DNA of 42,441 bases from positions 1 to 42,441 of the forward strand of contig JARIAN010000011.1 of NCBI GenBank assembly GCA_029257865.1. The letters run 5' to 3'. Under the pieces are notes generated by a model, which saw nothing but the letters and a program-made list of their open reading frames with translations, had not been told where the DNA came from and did not search any database. Below, piece by piece: positions 22,873 to 30,806 of this stretch; the stretch's first letter is position 1, and each line of letters opens with the position of its first letter. A program made the translations under genes and the position numbers. The DNA comes from Phocaeicola sp. Lineage in GTDB: Bacteria > Bacteroidota > Bacteroidia > Bacteroidales > Bacteroidaceae.

Positions 22873-24651
22873 TTAATGGATATTAAAGAGGGGTGCAGCT
22901 TGCTGAACTTTTTCCATTACCCGTAAGAAATTACCTCCCCATATCAGGCGGATGTCTTCTTCATTGTATCTTTCAAGAAGCAGCCGTCGGGTGAAGTTTA
23001 TCATTTCAGAAGAGTCATTACAGCCGACGATACCTCCGTCGCCGTCAAAATCACTACCTATCCCTACATGTTCTATTCCCATAATGTTTACCATGTGGTT
23101 AAGGTGATCAAGGGCATCTAATATGCTTGCAGGACGGTCATTGCGCAGGAAGCCGCTATATAGGCAGACTTGCACCACGCCTTCCTTTTGTGCAATGGCA
23201 CGCAGTTGCTCGTCTGTCAAATTTCGTGGATGATTACATAAATCTCGTGCTGACGAGTGCGAACATACCACTGGTTGGTTACTGATTTGTAGTGTGTCAA
23301 AGAATGTTTTTTCACCCGAGTGCGACAAGTCGACGAGCATACCTGTACGGTTCATCTCTTTGATGACCTGCTCTCCGAAGGGAGTCACTCCAATATTTTC
23401 CTCATTATATCTGGCAGAGCCGCAAATATCATTGTTCCCGTTGTGGCAGAGTGTCATGTAAACCACTCCACGTTTGCGAAAACGTTCCACATTACTCAAA
23501 TCTTTTCCGATGGCATATCCATTTTCGATGCCTAGCATGATCCCCTTTTTCCCCTTACTTTTCAATCGATACAAATCGGCAGGGGTATAGGCAATTTCTA
23601 TGTCTGCATGGTTTTGTGCTACCATACTTTCTATTTCATCCAATATTCTTTCCGTTTTGGCTGTGGCAGCCAGTAGTGCTTCATCTGTACGCTCCTTCTG
23701 TGCCAGATAAGCAACCATGATGGTTGCATCTTGTCGGCCTTCCTCCATTTTGTGCAAATCGACTTTTATTTTCGGGTCTCTTGAGCAGAAGCGGATATTC
23801 TGGTCGAAAAACATAGGGGTGTCACAGTGAGTATCCAAAATCAATGTGTTTTGATGAATTTCCTTAGCGGTATGGAAAGACATGGCTTCTTGAACGAGCC
23901 ATTCAAAAAGTGGCATCATATACTCGTCTTGATTGAGGATGAAACATTCCGGATGCCATTGTACCCCTATCATTGATTTATGTTCTGTGCTTTCAATAGC
24001 CTCAATCACTCCGTCTGCAGAAACGGCCGACACTTTAAATCCGGGTGCTGCCTCTTTAGCGGCTTGATGATGGAAAGAGTTGACCGGCATCTGTGTTGTT
24101 TTCATAATGTGATGGAGCATACTGTCGGGCTCTATCTGTATGAAGTGAGAAGCAAAGCTACGATCTAAATCTTGACAATGCTTGATAAGGGTATTTTCTT
24201 TTTGGCTATAGATATCTTGGTAGAGAGTCCCTCCTAAAGCGAAGTTCATGACTTGAAGTCCGCGGCAGATGCCCAGTATCGGTACTTGTCGATTGGCGGC
24301 TAGTCGTGTAAGCAGCAATTCCTGTCGGTCTCGTTTAGGATTGATGCCATGCAATTCCCTGATAGGATCTTCTCCCATATATAGAGGGTTGAGGTCGGCG
24401 CCTCCAGAAAGCAGTAGCCCGTCGATGTATCCTACAAGGCTAATCAGAGCGTTATCATCTTCAAAAGGAGGGATAACCAAAGGGACACCTCCTGCTTGCA
24501 GAATTGAGGTGTAATATCCCGGAGCTAGAGTCAGATTGCCGTCTTGATAGTTTCCGGTAATACCGATGATTGGTGCTTTTCGATGGTTTGGATAGTGGTG
24601 ATGCAAGGCTTGATAGTCTTGCTCTATGTGGAAGTTTGTAAACGTTTTCAT
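22873..24651 (-). CDS. Fusion of C26 glutamine-amidotransferase-like hydrolase and M19 membrane dipeptidase
   Basis: 592 aa with two catalytic units. N-terminal part (1-245): peptidase C26/PuuD-like, nucleophile C129 in G-I-C-R-G-L-Q-V-M-N, and H233-P-E235 in Q-W-H-P-E-C-F; similar enzymes cleave gamma-glutamyl bonds. C-terminal part (265-592): peptidase M19, zinc motif D-T-H275-C-D277-T-P, M-L-G-I-E-N-G, C-H-N-G-N-N-D, V-D-L-S-H-S-G, S-H-S-S-A-R and I-G-S-D-F-D-G; similar enzymes cleave dipeptides and cysteinyl-glycine. Linkage suggests stepwise hydrolysis of a gamma-glutamyl peptide (for example a glutathione-type compound). No signal peptide is seen, so it is likely cytoplasmic. Fused C26-M19 proteins are known in Bacteroides (from memory). 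Confidence 0.88.
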   Translation of the reverse strand: MKTFTNFHIEQDYQALHHHYPNHRKAPIIGITGNYQDGNLTLAPGYYTSILQAGGVPLVIPPFEDDNALISLVGYIDGLLLSGGADLNPLYMGEDPIRELHGINPKRDRQELLLTRLAANRQVPILGICRGLQVMNFALGGTLYQDIYSQKENTLIKHCQDLDRSFASHFIQIEPDSMLHHIMKTTQMPVNSFHHQAAKEAAPGFKVSAVSADGVIEAIESTEHKSMIGVQWHPECFILNQDEYMMPLFEWLVQEAMSFHTAKEIHQNTLILDTHCDTPMFFDQNIRFCSRDPKIKVDLHKMEEGRQDATIMVAYLAQKERTDEALLAATAKTERILDEIESMVAQNHADIEIAYTPADLYRLKSKGKKGIMLGIENGYAIGKDLSNVERFRKRGVVYMTLCHNGNNDICGSARYNEENIGVTPFGEQVIKEMNRTGMLVDLSHSGEKTFFDTLQISNQPVVCSHSSARDLCNHPRNLTDEQLRAIAQKEGVVQVCLYSGFLRNDRPASILDALDHLNHMVNIMGIEHVGIGSDFDGDGGIVGCNDSSEMINFTRRLLLERYNEEDIRLIWGGNFLRVMEKVQQAAPLFNIH

Positions 24652-24677
24652 AAGTTAAATATTTCATAGAAACGCAG

Positions 24678-24685
24678 CAAATATA
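24678..24685 (-). promoter_or_regulatory. -7 element for fusion hydrolase
   Basis: Minus-strand TATATTTG, 27 nt upstream of the ATG at 24651. A near match on the plus strand (CATATTTG, 24708-24715) could serve the divergent ptb gene. Confidence 0.55.
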
Positions 24686-24731
24686 GGGAAAATTCGGATT
24701 AATTTTTCATATTTGCTAAAAATCTGATGGT

Positions 24732-25652
24732 ATGGAAATGATTAGAACGCTTACCCAGTTGGTAAATAGCCTTCGTTCGCGTGGTATTCGTAGGAGGGTG
24801 GCTGTGGTCTGTCCTAATGATCCGCATACAGAATATGTCATTATGCGTAGTCTGCGTGAAGAGTTGGCCGAATATCTTTTGGTGACAGATTCCGACCACT
24901 TGCATATAGCTCAGAGGTTGCATGCCGCTTCTCCCGATTTTACTCGTGTATATGAAGCAGGAAGTATGGATGAAGCTGCAGCATTAGCTGTGAGTCTGGT
25001 ACGTCGAGGAGAGGCCGATATTCTGATGAAAGGTCTGATTAATACAGACAATCTGTTGCGTGCCGTATTGAAAAAGGAAGTGGGATTGCTTCCTGTCGGC
25101 AATGTGTTGAGCCATATTTCAGTGGCTCAAATCCCCCTTTATCATAAATTGCTGTTTTTCTCGGATGCGGCAGTGATACCGCGTCCTTCCTTGGAGCAGT
25201 ATCGTGCTATGATACGGAATGATGTGGAAATATGTCGTAAGTTGGGGCATAACGAACCCCGTGTGGCATTGATTCATTGTTCTGAGAAAGTAAATGAGAA
25301 GTTTCCTCATACGTTGAGCTATGTTGCATTGAAGGAAGAGGCGAGTCAAGGTTTATTCGGTTCTGTATTTATGGATGGTCCGATGGATGCTAAGACAGCT
25401 TGCGATTCTCATAGTGGTGAGATAAAGGGTCTTACTTCTCCCGTAGTAGGAAATGCGGACCTTATGATTTTTCCTAATCTGGAATCGGGTAACACCTTTT
25501 ATAAGACTTTGTCACTTTTTGGTGACGCTAATATGGCGGGGATGCTTACCGGAACAATTGCTCCGGTAGTGGTGCCTTCGCGCAGTGATTCTGGAAACTC
25601 TAAGTTTTATAGTCTTGCTTTGGCTTGTATGGCAAGCACTCAAAATGATTGA
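24732..25652 (+). CDS. ptb: Phosphate butyryltransferase (acyl-CoA:phosphate acyltransferase)
   Basis: Swaps CoA for phosphate on butyryl- or branched-acyl-CoA. 306 aa, the usual Ptb length. Family features: V-A-V-V-C-P-N-D near the N-terminus, A-D-I-L-M-K-G-L-I-N-T-D, G-N-V-L-S-H-I-S-V, V-E-I-C-R-K-L-G, V-A-L-I-H-C-S-E-K-V, G-P-M-D-A-K-T-A and a late F-P-N-L-E-S-G-N-T-F-Y-K. buk starts 4 nt after the stop, so this is a two-gene operon. Substrate preference (butyryl- versus isobutyryl- or isovaleryl-CoA) cannot be read. Confidence 0.92.
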   Translation: MEMIRTLTQLVNSLRSRGIRRRVAVVCPNDPHTEYVIMRSLREELAEYLLVTDSDHLHIAQRLHAASPDFTRVYEAGSMDEAAALAVSLVRRGEADILMKGLINTDNLLRAVLKKEVGLLPVGNVLSHISVAQIPLYHKLLFFSDAAVIPRPSLEQYRAMIRNDVEICRKLGHNEPRVALIHCSEKVNEKFPHTLSYVALKEEASQGLFGSVFMDGPMDAKTACDSHSGEIKGLTSPVVGNADLMIFPNLESGNTFYKTLSLFGDANMAGMLTGTIAPVVVPSRSDSGNSKFYSLALACMASTQND

Positions 25653-25656
25653 CGCT

Positions 25657-26721
25657 ATGAAGATACTAGTGATAAATCCGGGCTCTACTTCTACCAAGTT
25701 GGCTGTCTATGAAGATGAAACTCAGGTATGGAAAGAAAGTATATCTCATTCTGTAAAGGATTTGGCCGACTTTACCTGCGCGAGCGAACAATATGAATTT
25801 CGCAAGGCTCATGTATATACCATGTTGGAGCGTGCAGGAATTCCTTTAGTCTTTGATGCAATCATTGCTCGCGGAGGTTTGTTGAAACCAACGCCAGGAG
25901 GGGTTTATCAAATTGATGAACGGATAAAATATGACTTGCTTCATGCCAAGATGGACCATGTATGTAATTTGGCTGCCTTGATAGCCGATGAACTGGCAAA
26001 GAAGATTGGATGTCCTTCTTTTCTGGCAGATCCGGTAGTGACGGATGAACTGCGTGAAGTGGCTAAGTTGAGTGGTATTCCTGAAATCCCTCGTATCTCG
26101 GTTTTTCATGCTTTGAACAGCAGGGCTGTATCTCGCAATTATGCAGCTAGTGTTCAGCGTGCATACGATGACTTAGATTTGGTGGTTGCTCATTTGGGAG
26201 GTGGCATATCTGTCAGTGCGCATCATCATGGAAAGGTAGTTGATGTAAATAATGCGTTGAACGGTGAAGGTCCCATCAGCCCCGAAAGGGCTGGTACTAT
26301 TCCTGCTGGACAATTGGTGGATTTGTGCTTTAGTGGAAAGTATACATGTAAGGAAATCAAGAAGATGCTTAATGGAAAAGGAGGACTGCTGGCTTATTTG
26401 GGCACTACAGATGTACAGACTATTGCAAGGTGGGCACATGCCGGAGAGAAGAAACATAAGTTGTTGATGGAGGCGATGGCTTATACGGTAGGCAAGCAAA
26501 TAGGTGCTATGCATGTGGCGCTCAAGGGTAGGACTGATGCCATTCTTCTTACTGGAGGTATTGCGTACAATGATTTTTTTATCAATCTGCTCCGTGAGTG
26601 GATTGAAGGTCTTGCACCTATTGTTGTGATGCCGGGCGAGGATGAAATGGGAGCATTGGCGGCAAATGCTTTGGGGGCTTTAAAGGGTACTCTACCTTTA
26701 CAGACTTATTGTCCGGAGTAA
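25657..26721 (+). CDS. buk: Butyrate kinase
   Basis: Makes ATP from an acyl phosphate; acetokinase superfamily, cytoplasmic. 354 aa from MKILVINPGSTSTKLAVY (the ATG 24 codons upstream lies inside ptb and is rejected). The signature I-N-P-G-S-T-S-T-K lies at residues 5-13; A-R-G-G and N-A-L-N-S-R, V-A-H-L-G-G-G-I-S-V, E-G-P-I-S-P-E-R-A-G and L-T-G-G-I-A-Y follow in the expected order. Together with ptb this is the energy-conserving end of butyrate or branched-chain fatty-acid formation. No other butyrate-pathway genes are in the window. Confidence 0.95.
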   Translation: MKILVINPGSTSTKLAVYEDETQVWKESISHSVKDLADFTCASEQYEFRKAHVYTMLERAGIPLVFDAIIARGGLLKPTPGGVYQIDERIKYDLLHAKMDHVCNLAALIADELAKKIGCPSFLADPVVTDELREVAKLSGIPEIPRISVFHALNSRAVSRNYAASVQRAYDDLDLVVAHLGGGISVSAHHHGKVVDVNNALNGEGPISPERAGTIPAGQLVDLCFSGKYTCKEIKKMLNGKGGLLAYLGTTDVQTIARWAHAGEKKHKLLMEAMAYTVGKQIGAMHVALKGRTDAILLTGGIAYNDFFINLLREWIEGLAPIVVMPGEDEMGALAANALGALKGTLPLQTYCPE

Positions 26722-26736
26722 TGGGTAGAATAATAG

Positions 26737-26769
26737 GTTATGAACAGTTTGCAGATAACTGTTCATAAC
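26737..26769 (+). terminator. Terminator of ptb-buk
   Basis: Perfect 13-bp inverted repeat (26737-26749 with 26757-26769) with a 7-nt loop, followed by TTCTTTTC. Confidence 0.7.
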
Positions 26770-26807
26770 TTCTTTTCAGTAGAAACTGGAAAGCAATCAG
26801 AATGGTT

Positions 26808-26815
26808 TATCTTTG
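26808..26815 (+). promoter_or_regulatory. -7 element for rnhB
   Basis: TATCTTTG, perfect TAnnTTTG. It overlaps the ATG at 26813, so translation must begin at the ATG at 26840. Confidence 0.65.
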
Positions 26816-26839
26816 TTCTCCTTTAAAAAGAGATTGTTT

Positions 26840-27442
26840 ATGTTATTGCCTTATTTACATAAAGACTTGATAGAAGCCGGTTGCGATGAGGCCGGACGTG
26901 GATGTTTGGCTGGAGCAGTGTATGCAGCAGCAGTTATTTTGCCCAAAGATTTTCAGAATGAATTGTTGAATGATTCAAAGAAGCTGACAGAGAAACAACG
27001 TTATCAATTGCGTGAAGTGATAGAGCGTGATGCGTTGGCTTGGGCTGTAGGAGTGGTGACTCCCGAGGAGATTGATAAGATCAATATACTGAATGCTTCA
27101 TTCTTGGCTATGCATCGTGCGGTTGACCAGTTGAATATCAGACCTCAACATTTGCTGATTGATGGCAATCGTTTTAATCCTTATCCATCGGTGCCTCACA
27201 CTACAGTGGTAAAGGGCGATGGTAAATACCTGTCTATTGCTGCCGCTTCTATTTTGGCCAAGACTTATCGTGATGACTATATGCTTCGTCTTGCCGAAGA
27301 ATATCCGATGTATGATTGGAAAGGAAACAAAGGTTATCCCACTAAAAAGCATCGTGCGGCGATTGCGCAATATGGTACATCTCCTTACCATAGGATGTCT
27401 TTCAACCTTTTGGGAGACGGACAGCTCTCTTTTGATTTTTAG
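26840..27442 (+). CDS. rnhB: Ribonuclease HII
   Basis: Cuts RNA in RNA-DNA hybrids and at single ribonucleotides in DNA; cytoplasmic. 200 aa from MLLPYLHKD; the longer form from 26813 starts inside the promoter. Catalytic motif C-D16-E17-A-G-R-G near the N-terminus, L-N-D-S-K-K-L-T, and D-G-N-R-F with V-K-G-D-G-K-Y (remaining acids), then [10 protein letters not shown]. Standard length, free-standing gene. Confidence 0.95.
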   Translation: MLLPYLHKDLIEAGCDEAGRGCLAGAVYAAAVILPKDFQNELLNDSKKLTEKQRYQLREVIERDALAWAVGVVTPEEIDKINILNASFLAMHRAVDQLNIRPQHLLIDGNRFNPYPSVPHTTVVKGDGKYLSIAAASILAKTYRDDYMLRLAEEYPMYDWKGNKGYPTKKHRAAIAQYGTSPYHRMSFNLLGDGQLSFDF

Positions 27443-27555
27443 AAACCCCATCGCTTCGGCTGTGTCTGCATGAAACTCATAGTCAATAATAATTGTATTA
27501 AAAAAACTGGTGTAGCGTAGTAATGGTCAATTTGCTTGGAGCAATATCCTATTTC

Positions 27556-27655
27556 TTGCCGTCAGAATTTTGAGTTACCGTCAGCGTTTATTAAAACACT
27601 GACGCCGTTTAATAAAACACAAGCACCGTTTTATAAACCGCAGATTGTAACTCAA
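27556..27655. repeat. 21-nt tandem modules inside a 9-bp inverted repeat
   Basis: Three consecutive 21-nt units (27577-27597, 27598-27618, 27619-27639) share AC-N4-(a/g)(g/c)CGTTTA then an A-rich end. The unit before (from 27556) reads TGCCGTC...TTTTGAG, the same words as in the 3777-3908 array. TTGAGTTAC (27570-27578) and GTAACTCAA (27647-27655) form a perfect inverted repeat enclosing the units. Lies in the 465-nt gap between rnhB and topA; the rest of the gap holds TGCCG...CGGCA near 27691-27713 and the topA promoter, no gene. Confidence 0.7.
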
Positions 27656-27867
27656 GAATATGAAGAGGGGATTTGATGAATGACACTGCCGTTTAGATTT
27701 TACCGGCAAGGAGGCCGGATATTATGCTTCGGTTCTTTCTCTGTTTAAGGTTACAAACATCGCGTTGTTTTATTGGTATAAGAGAGAAAGAATTTACATC
27801 CGTTAAAAAAAAACAGAAAATAAATAGAAACATACCTTATTATATAGTGTGCTTATTCTTTTTTTTC

Positions 27868-27875
27868 TACTTTTG
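27868..27875 (+). promoter_or_regulatory. -7 element for topA operon
   Basis: TACTTTTG, perfect TAnnTTTG, 31 nt before the topA ATG at 27907. It rules out the much longer in-frame extension from 27724. Confidence 0.65.
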
Positions 27876-27906
27876 CGAAGGAACATTAAATGGAATACAC
27901 AGAATT

Positions 27907-30240
27907 ATGCAAAATAATTTAGTAATAGTGGAGTCTCCTGCAAAGGCGAAGACCATTGAAAAATTTTTGGGTGAAGGCTATAAAGTGCTTTCAAGTTATG
28001 GTCATATTCGTGATTTACAGCAGAGATCTTTCAGCATAGATATCGAGAACCATTTTACACCGATATATGAGGTGCCAGAAGACAAGAAGAAACTGGTTGC
28101 TGAATTAAAAAGAGAAGCTAAAAAGGCCGATATCGTATGGCTCGCATCCGATGAGGACCGCGAGGGGGAAGCTATATCATGGCATCTGTTTGAAGTATTG
28201 GAGTTGGACCCAGCAAAAACAAAGCGTATTGTTTTTCACGAAATCACCAAGACGGCGATTATGAAGGCTATTGAGCATCCGCGTGATGTGAATGTGGATT
28301 TGGTGAATGCACAGCAGGCACGTCGTGTGCTCGATCGTATAGTGGGGTTTGAGTTGTCGCCGGTATTATGGAAGAAAATTAAGCCATCGCTTTCTGCAGG
28401 ACGTGTACAGTCGGTGGCTGTACGACTTATTGTGGAGCGTGAACGTGAAGTGAATGCTTTTGTTTCGGAGGCTTCTTATAAGGTGGCTGCTGTTTTTACT
28501 GATGCTACTGGTGTTGAGTTTAAGGCGGATCTGATGAAACGCTTCAGTACTCAGAAGGAAGCAAATGACTTTTTGGAGCTGTGTAAAGGTGTGGACTTTA
28601 CGATACAGGATATTACAACCCGTCCTACAAAGAAGTCGCCGGCTGCTCCTTTTACAACCTCTACTTTACAGCAGGAAGCTGCCCGTAAGTTGGGATATAC
28701 AGTGGCACAGACAATGATGATTGCCCAGCGGCTGTATGAAAGTGGATATATAACTTATATGCGTACCGACTCGGTGAATTTATCTGACCTGGCCTTGAGT
28801 ACCAGTCGTGATACGATTCTTTCGCTGATGGGAGAGAAATATGTGCATAATCGCCATTTTACGACTAAGACTAAGGGAGCTCAGGAGGCGCATGAAGCAA
28901 TCCGACCCACTTATATGTCGAATGAGACAATAGACGGTACGGCTCAAGAAAAGCGGCTGTATGATTTGATATGGAAGCGTACATTGGCTTCTCAGATGGC
29001 TGATGCCGAACTGGAAAAAACTACTGTAACGATTTCTGTAGGAAGTTTGAACGAAACATTTGTTGCTATAGGAGAAGTAATTGTATTCGACGGTTTCTTG
29101 CGTGTCTATAAAGAATCGTATGATGATGATGTGGAACAGGAGGATGAGAGCCGTTTGTTGCCTGTTATGGAGATTGGACAAAAATTGACCTTTCAGGAGA
29201 TTATGGCTGTGGAACGTTTCACCCAGGCTCCTCCAAGATATACAGAGGCCAGCTTGGTTCGTAAATTGGAGGAATTGGGTATCGGACGTCCGTCAACTTA
29301 TGCACCTACTATTTCTACCATTCAGCAGCGTGGTTATGTAGAGAAGGGAAATCGTGAAGGTGTGAAACGTGAGTACAATGTATTACAACTTAAGGATGGA
29401 AAGATTCAGAAATCGGTTCGTTCAGAAATGAGTGGCAGTGAAAAGTCTAAATTGTTGCCTACAGATGTAGGGATGGTGGTGAATGATTTCTTGAAAGAAT
29501 ATTTCTCGCAGATAATGGATTATAATTTTACCGCTCGTGTGGAGAAACAGTTTGATGAGATTGCTGAAGGTGAAAAGGTATGGACCGATGTGATGTCGGA
29601 TTTCTATACAGGATTCCATCCGTTGGTGGAAATGACACTTGCTTCTAAAATGGAGCATAAAGTGGGCGAACGTATCTTGGGAAAAGACCCGGTAAGTGGA
29701 AAAGTGGTATCTGTAAAAATTGGACGTTATGGTCCGGTGGTTCAAATCGGCGGTGCAGAAGAAGAGGAAAAGCCTCGTTTTGCGCAGCTTGCCAAAGAAT
29801 ATTCCATGGAAACGATTACACTGGAAGAGGCGATGGGATTGTTTCGTTTGCCGCGTACTTTAGGTGAATATGACGGTCATGTAGTAACGGTGGGTGCAGG
29901 CCGATTTGGCCCTTATGTAAGATACAATAACACGTATGTATCTATTCCTAAGACTATGGACCCACTGGTTATTACTTTGGATGAGGCGAAAGACCTGATT
30001 CGTGAGAAACTGGAAGCTGCAGCCAAGAAAGTCATCAAACTGTTTGATGAAGACCCGGAAATGCAGATTCTGAACGGACGTTATGGACCGTATATTGCTT
30101 ATCAGAAGAAGAATTATAAGATTCCATCTGACATAGAACCTGCTGATTTGAATTTGGAAACTTGTTTCAAAATTATTCAGTTGCAGCAGGAAAAGGGAGA
30201 AACGAAGAAGAGAAAGACTACTTCAAGGAAGAAATCATGA
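27907..30240 (+). CDS. topA: DNA topoisomerase I
   Basis: Relaxes negative supercoils through a 5'-phosphotyrosine. 777 aa from MQNNLVIVESPAKAKTIEKF. Toprim domain: V-E-S-P-A-K-A-K-T and D-E-D-R-E-G-E-A-I; active-site Tyr in G-Y-I-T-Y-M-R-T-D-S; G-R-P-S-T-Y-A-P-T. C-terminal tail contains three to four G-R-Y/F-G-P-Y-V/I repeats (topoisomerase_CD-type, zinc-less), ending in a basic K-K-R-K-T-T-S-R-K-K-S. An in-frame extension from 27724 is mostly hydrophobic and upstream of the promoter, so rejected. aroK overlaps the stop. Confidence 0.97.
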   Translation: MQNNLVIVESPAKAKTIEKFLGEGYKVLSSYGHIRDLQQRSFSIDIENHFTPIYEVPEDKKKLVAELKREAKKADIVWLASDEDREGEAISWHLFEVLELDPAKTKRIVFHEITKTAIMKAIEHPRDVNVDLVNAQQARRVLDRIVGFELSPVLWKKIKPSLSAGRVQSVAVRLIVEREREVNAFVSEASYKVAAVFTDATGVEFKADLMKRFSTQKEANDFLELCKGVDFTIQDITTRPTKKSPAAPFTTSTLQQEAARKLGYTVAQTMMIAQRLYESGYITYMRTDSVNLSDLALSTSRDTILSLMGEKYVHNRHFTTKTKGAQEAHEAIRPTYMSNETIDGTAQEKRLYDLIWKRTLASQMADAELEKTTVTISVGSLNETFVAIGEVIVFDGFLRVYKESYDDDVEQEDESRLLPVMEIGQKLTFQEIMAVERFTQAPPRYTEASLVRKLEELGIGRPSTYAPTISTIQQRGYVEKGNREGVKREYNVLQLKDGKIQKSVRSEMSGSEKSKLLPTDVGMVVNDFLKEYFSQIMDYNFTARVEKQFDEIAEGEKVWTDVMSDFYTGFHPLVEMTLASKMEHKVGERILGKDPVSGKVVSVKIGRYGPVVQIGGAEEEEKPRFAQLAKEYSMETITLEEAMGLFRLPRTLGEYDGHVVTVGAGRFGPYVRYNNTYVSIPKTMDPLVITLDEAKDLIREKLEAAAKKVIKLFDEDPEMQILNGRYGPYIAYQKKNYKIPSDIEPADLNLETCFKIIQLQQEKGETKKRKTTSRKKS

Positions 30241-30776
30241 AACCGATATTTCTGATAGGATATATGGGGTCTGGTAAAACTACATTGGGAAGGGCGTATG
30301 CAAGTGCTTCCCAAATGCAGTTTATCGACTTGGACTGGTTTATCGAAGAGCGTTTTCATAAAACTATACAGGAAATTTTTGCAGAACGAGGAGAAGATGG
30401 GTTCCGTAAGATTGAGCGTAATATGTTGCATGAAGTTGGTGAATTTGAAAATGTAATCGTTGCCGCCGGAGGCGGTACTCCTTGTTTTTTTGATAATTTG
30501 GAATTTATGAATCAGGCTGGAGACACTGTATTCCTGGATGTGAATACAGAAATATTGTTTCGCAGACTGAAAATTGCAAAGGCAAAACGTCCTCTGATTA
30601 TGGGAATGAACGATGAAGAGTTAATGACTTTTATAGAATTGGCTTTAGTGAAAAGGTTGCCTTATTATGAACAGGCTAAGTACCATTTTGATGCAGGACA
30701 ACTGGAAAGTTATGAACAGATAAATGAGTCGGTGACTCGGTTGAAAGAATTGTTAGGGCACAATAAGCCCAAATAG
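30237..30776 (+). CDS. aroK: Shikimate kinase
   Basis: ATP-dependent phosphorylation of shikimate in the chorismate pathway. 179 aa from the ATG that overlaps the topA stop by ATGA, a coupled start. Walker A G-Y-M-G-S-G-K-T-T at residues 8-16; shikimate-binding F-I-D-L-D-W-F-I and G-E-D-G-F-R-K-I-E; A-A-G-G-G-T-P. An ATG 25 codons upstream lies inside topA and is not used. Speculation about why topA, aroK, speA and argB share a transcript is not supported by their functions. Confidence 0.95.
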   Translation: MKPIFLIGYMGSGKTTLGRAYASASQMQFIDLDWFIEERFHKTIQEIFAERGEDGFRKIERNMLHEVGEFENVIVAAGGGTPCFFDNLEFMNQAGDTVFLDVNTEILFRRLKIAKAKRPLIMGMNDEELMTFIELALVKRLPYYEQAKYHFDAGQLESYEQINESVTRLKELLGHNKPK

Positions 30777-30806
30777 TTATAAACGAAGATTATTTTATGT
30801 AGTGAA

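Noticed and set aside
27724-27906. N-terminal extension of topoisomerase I
   Set aside because: Hydrophobic, low-complexity residues, located upstream of and across the promoter; the family start is MQNNLVIVESPAKAK at 27907.
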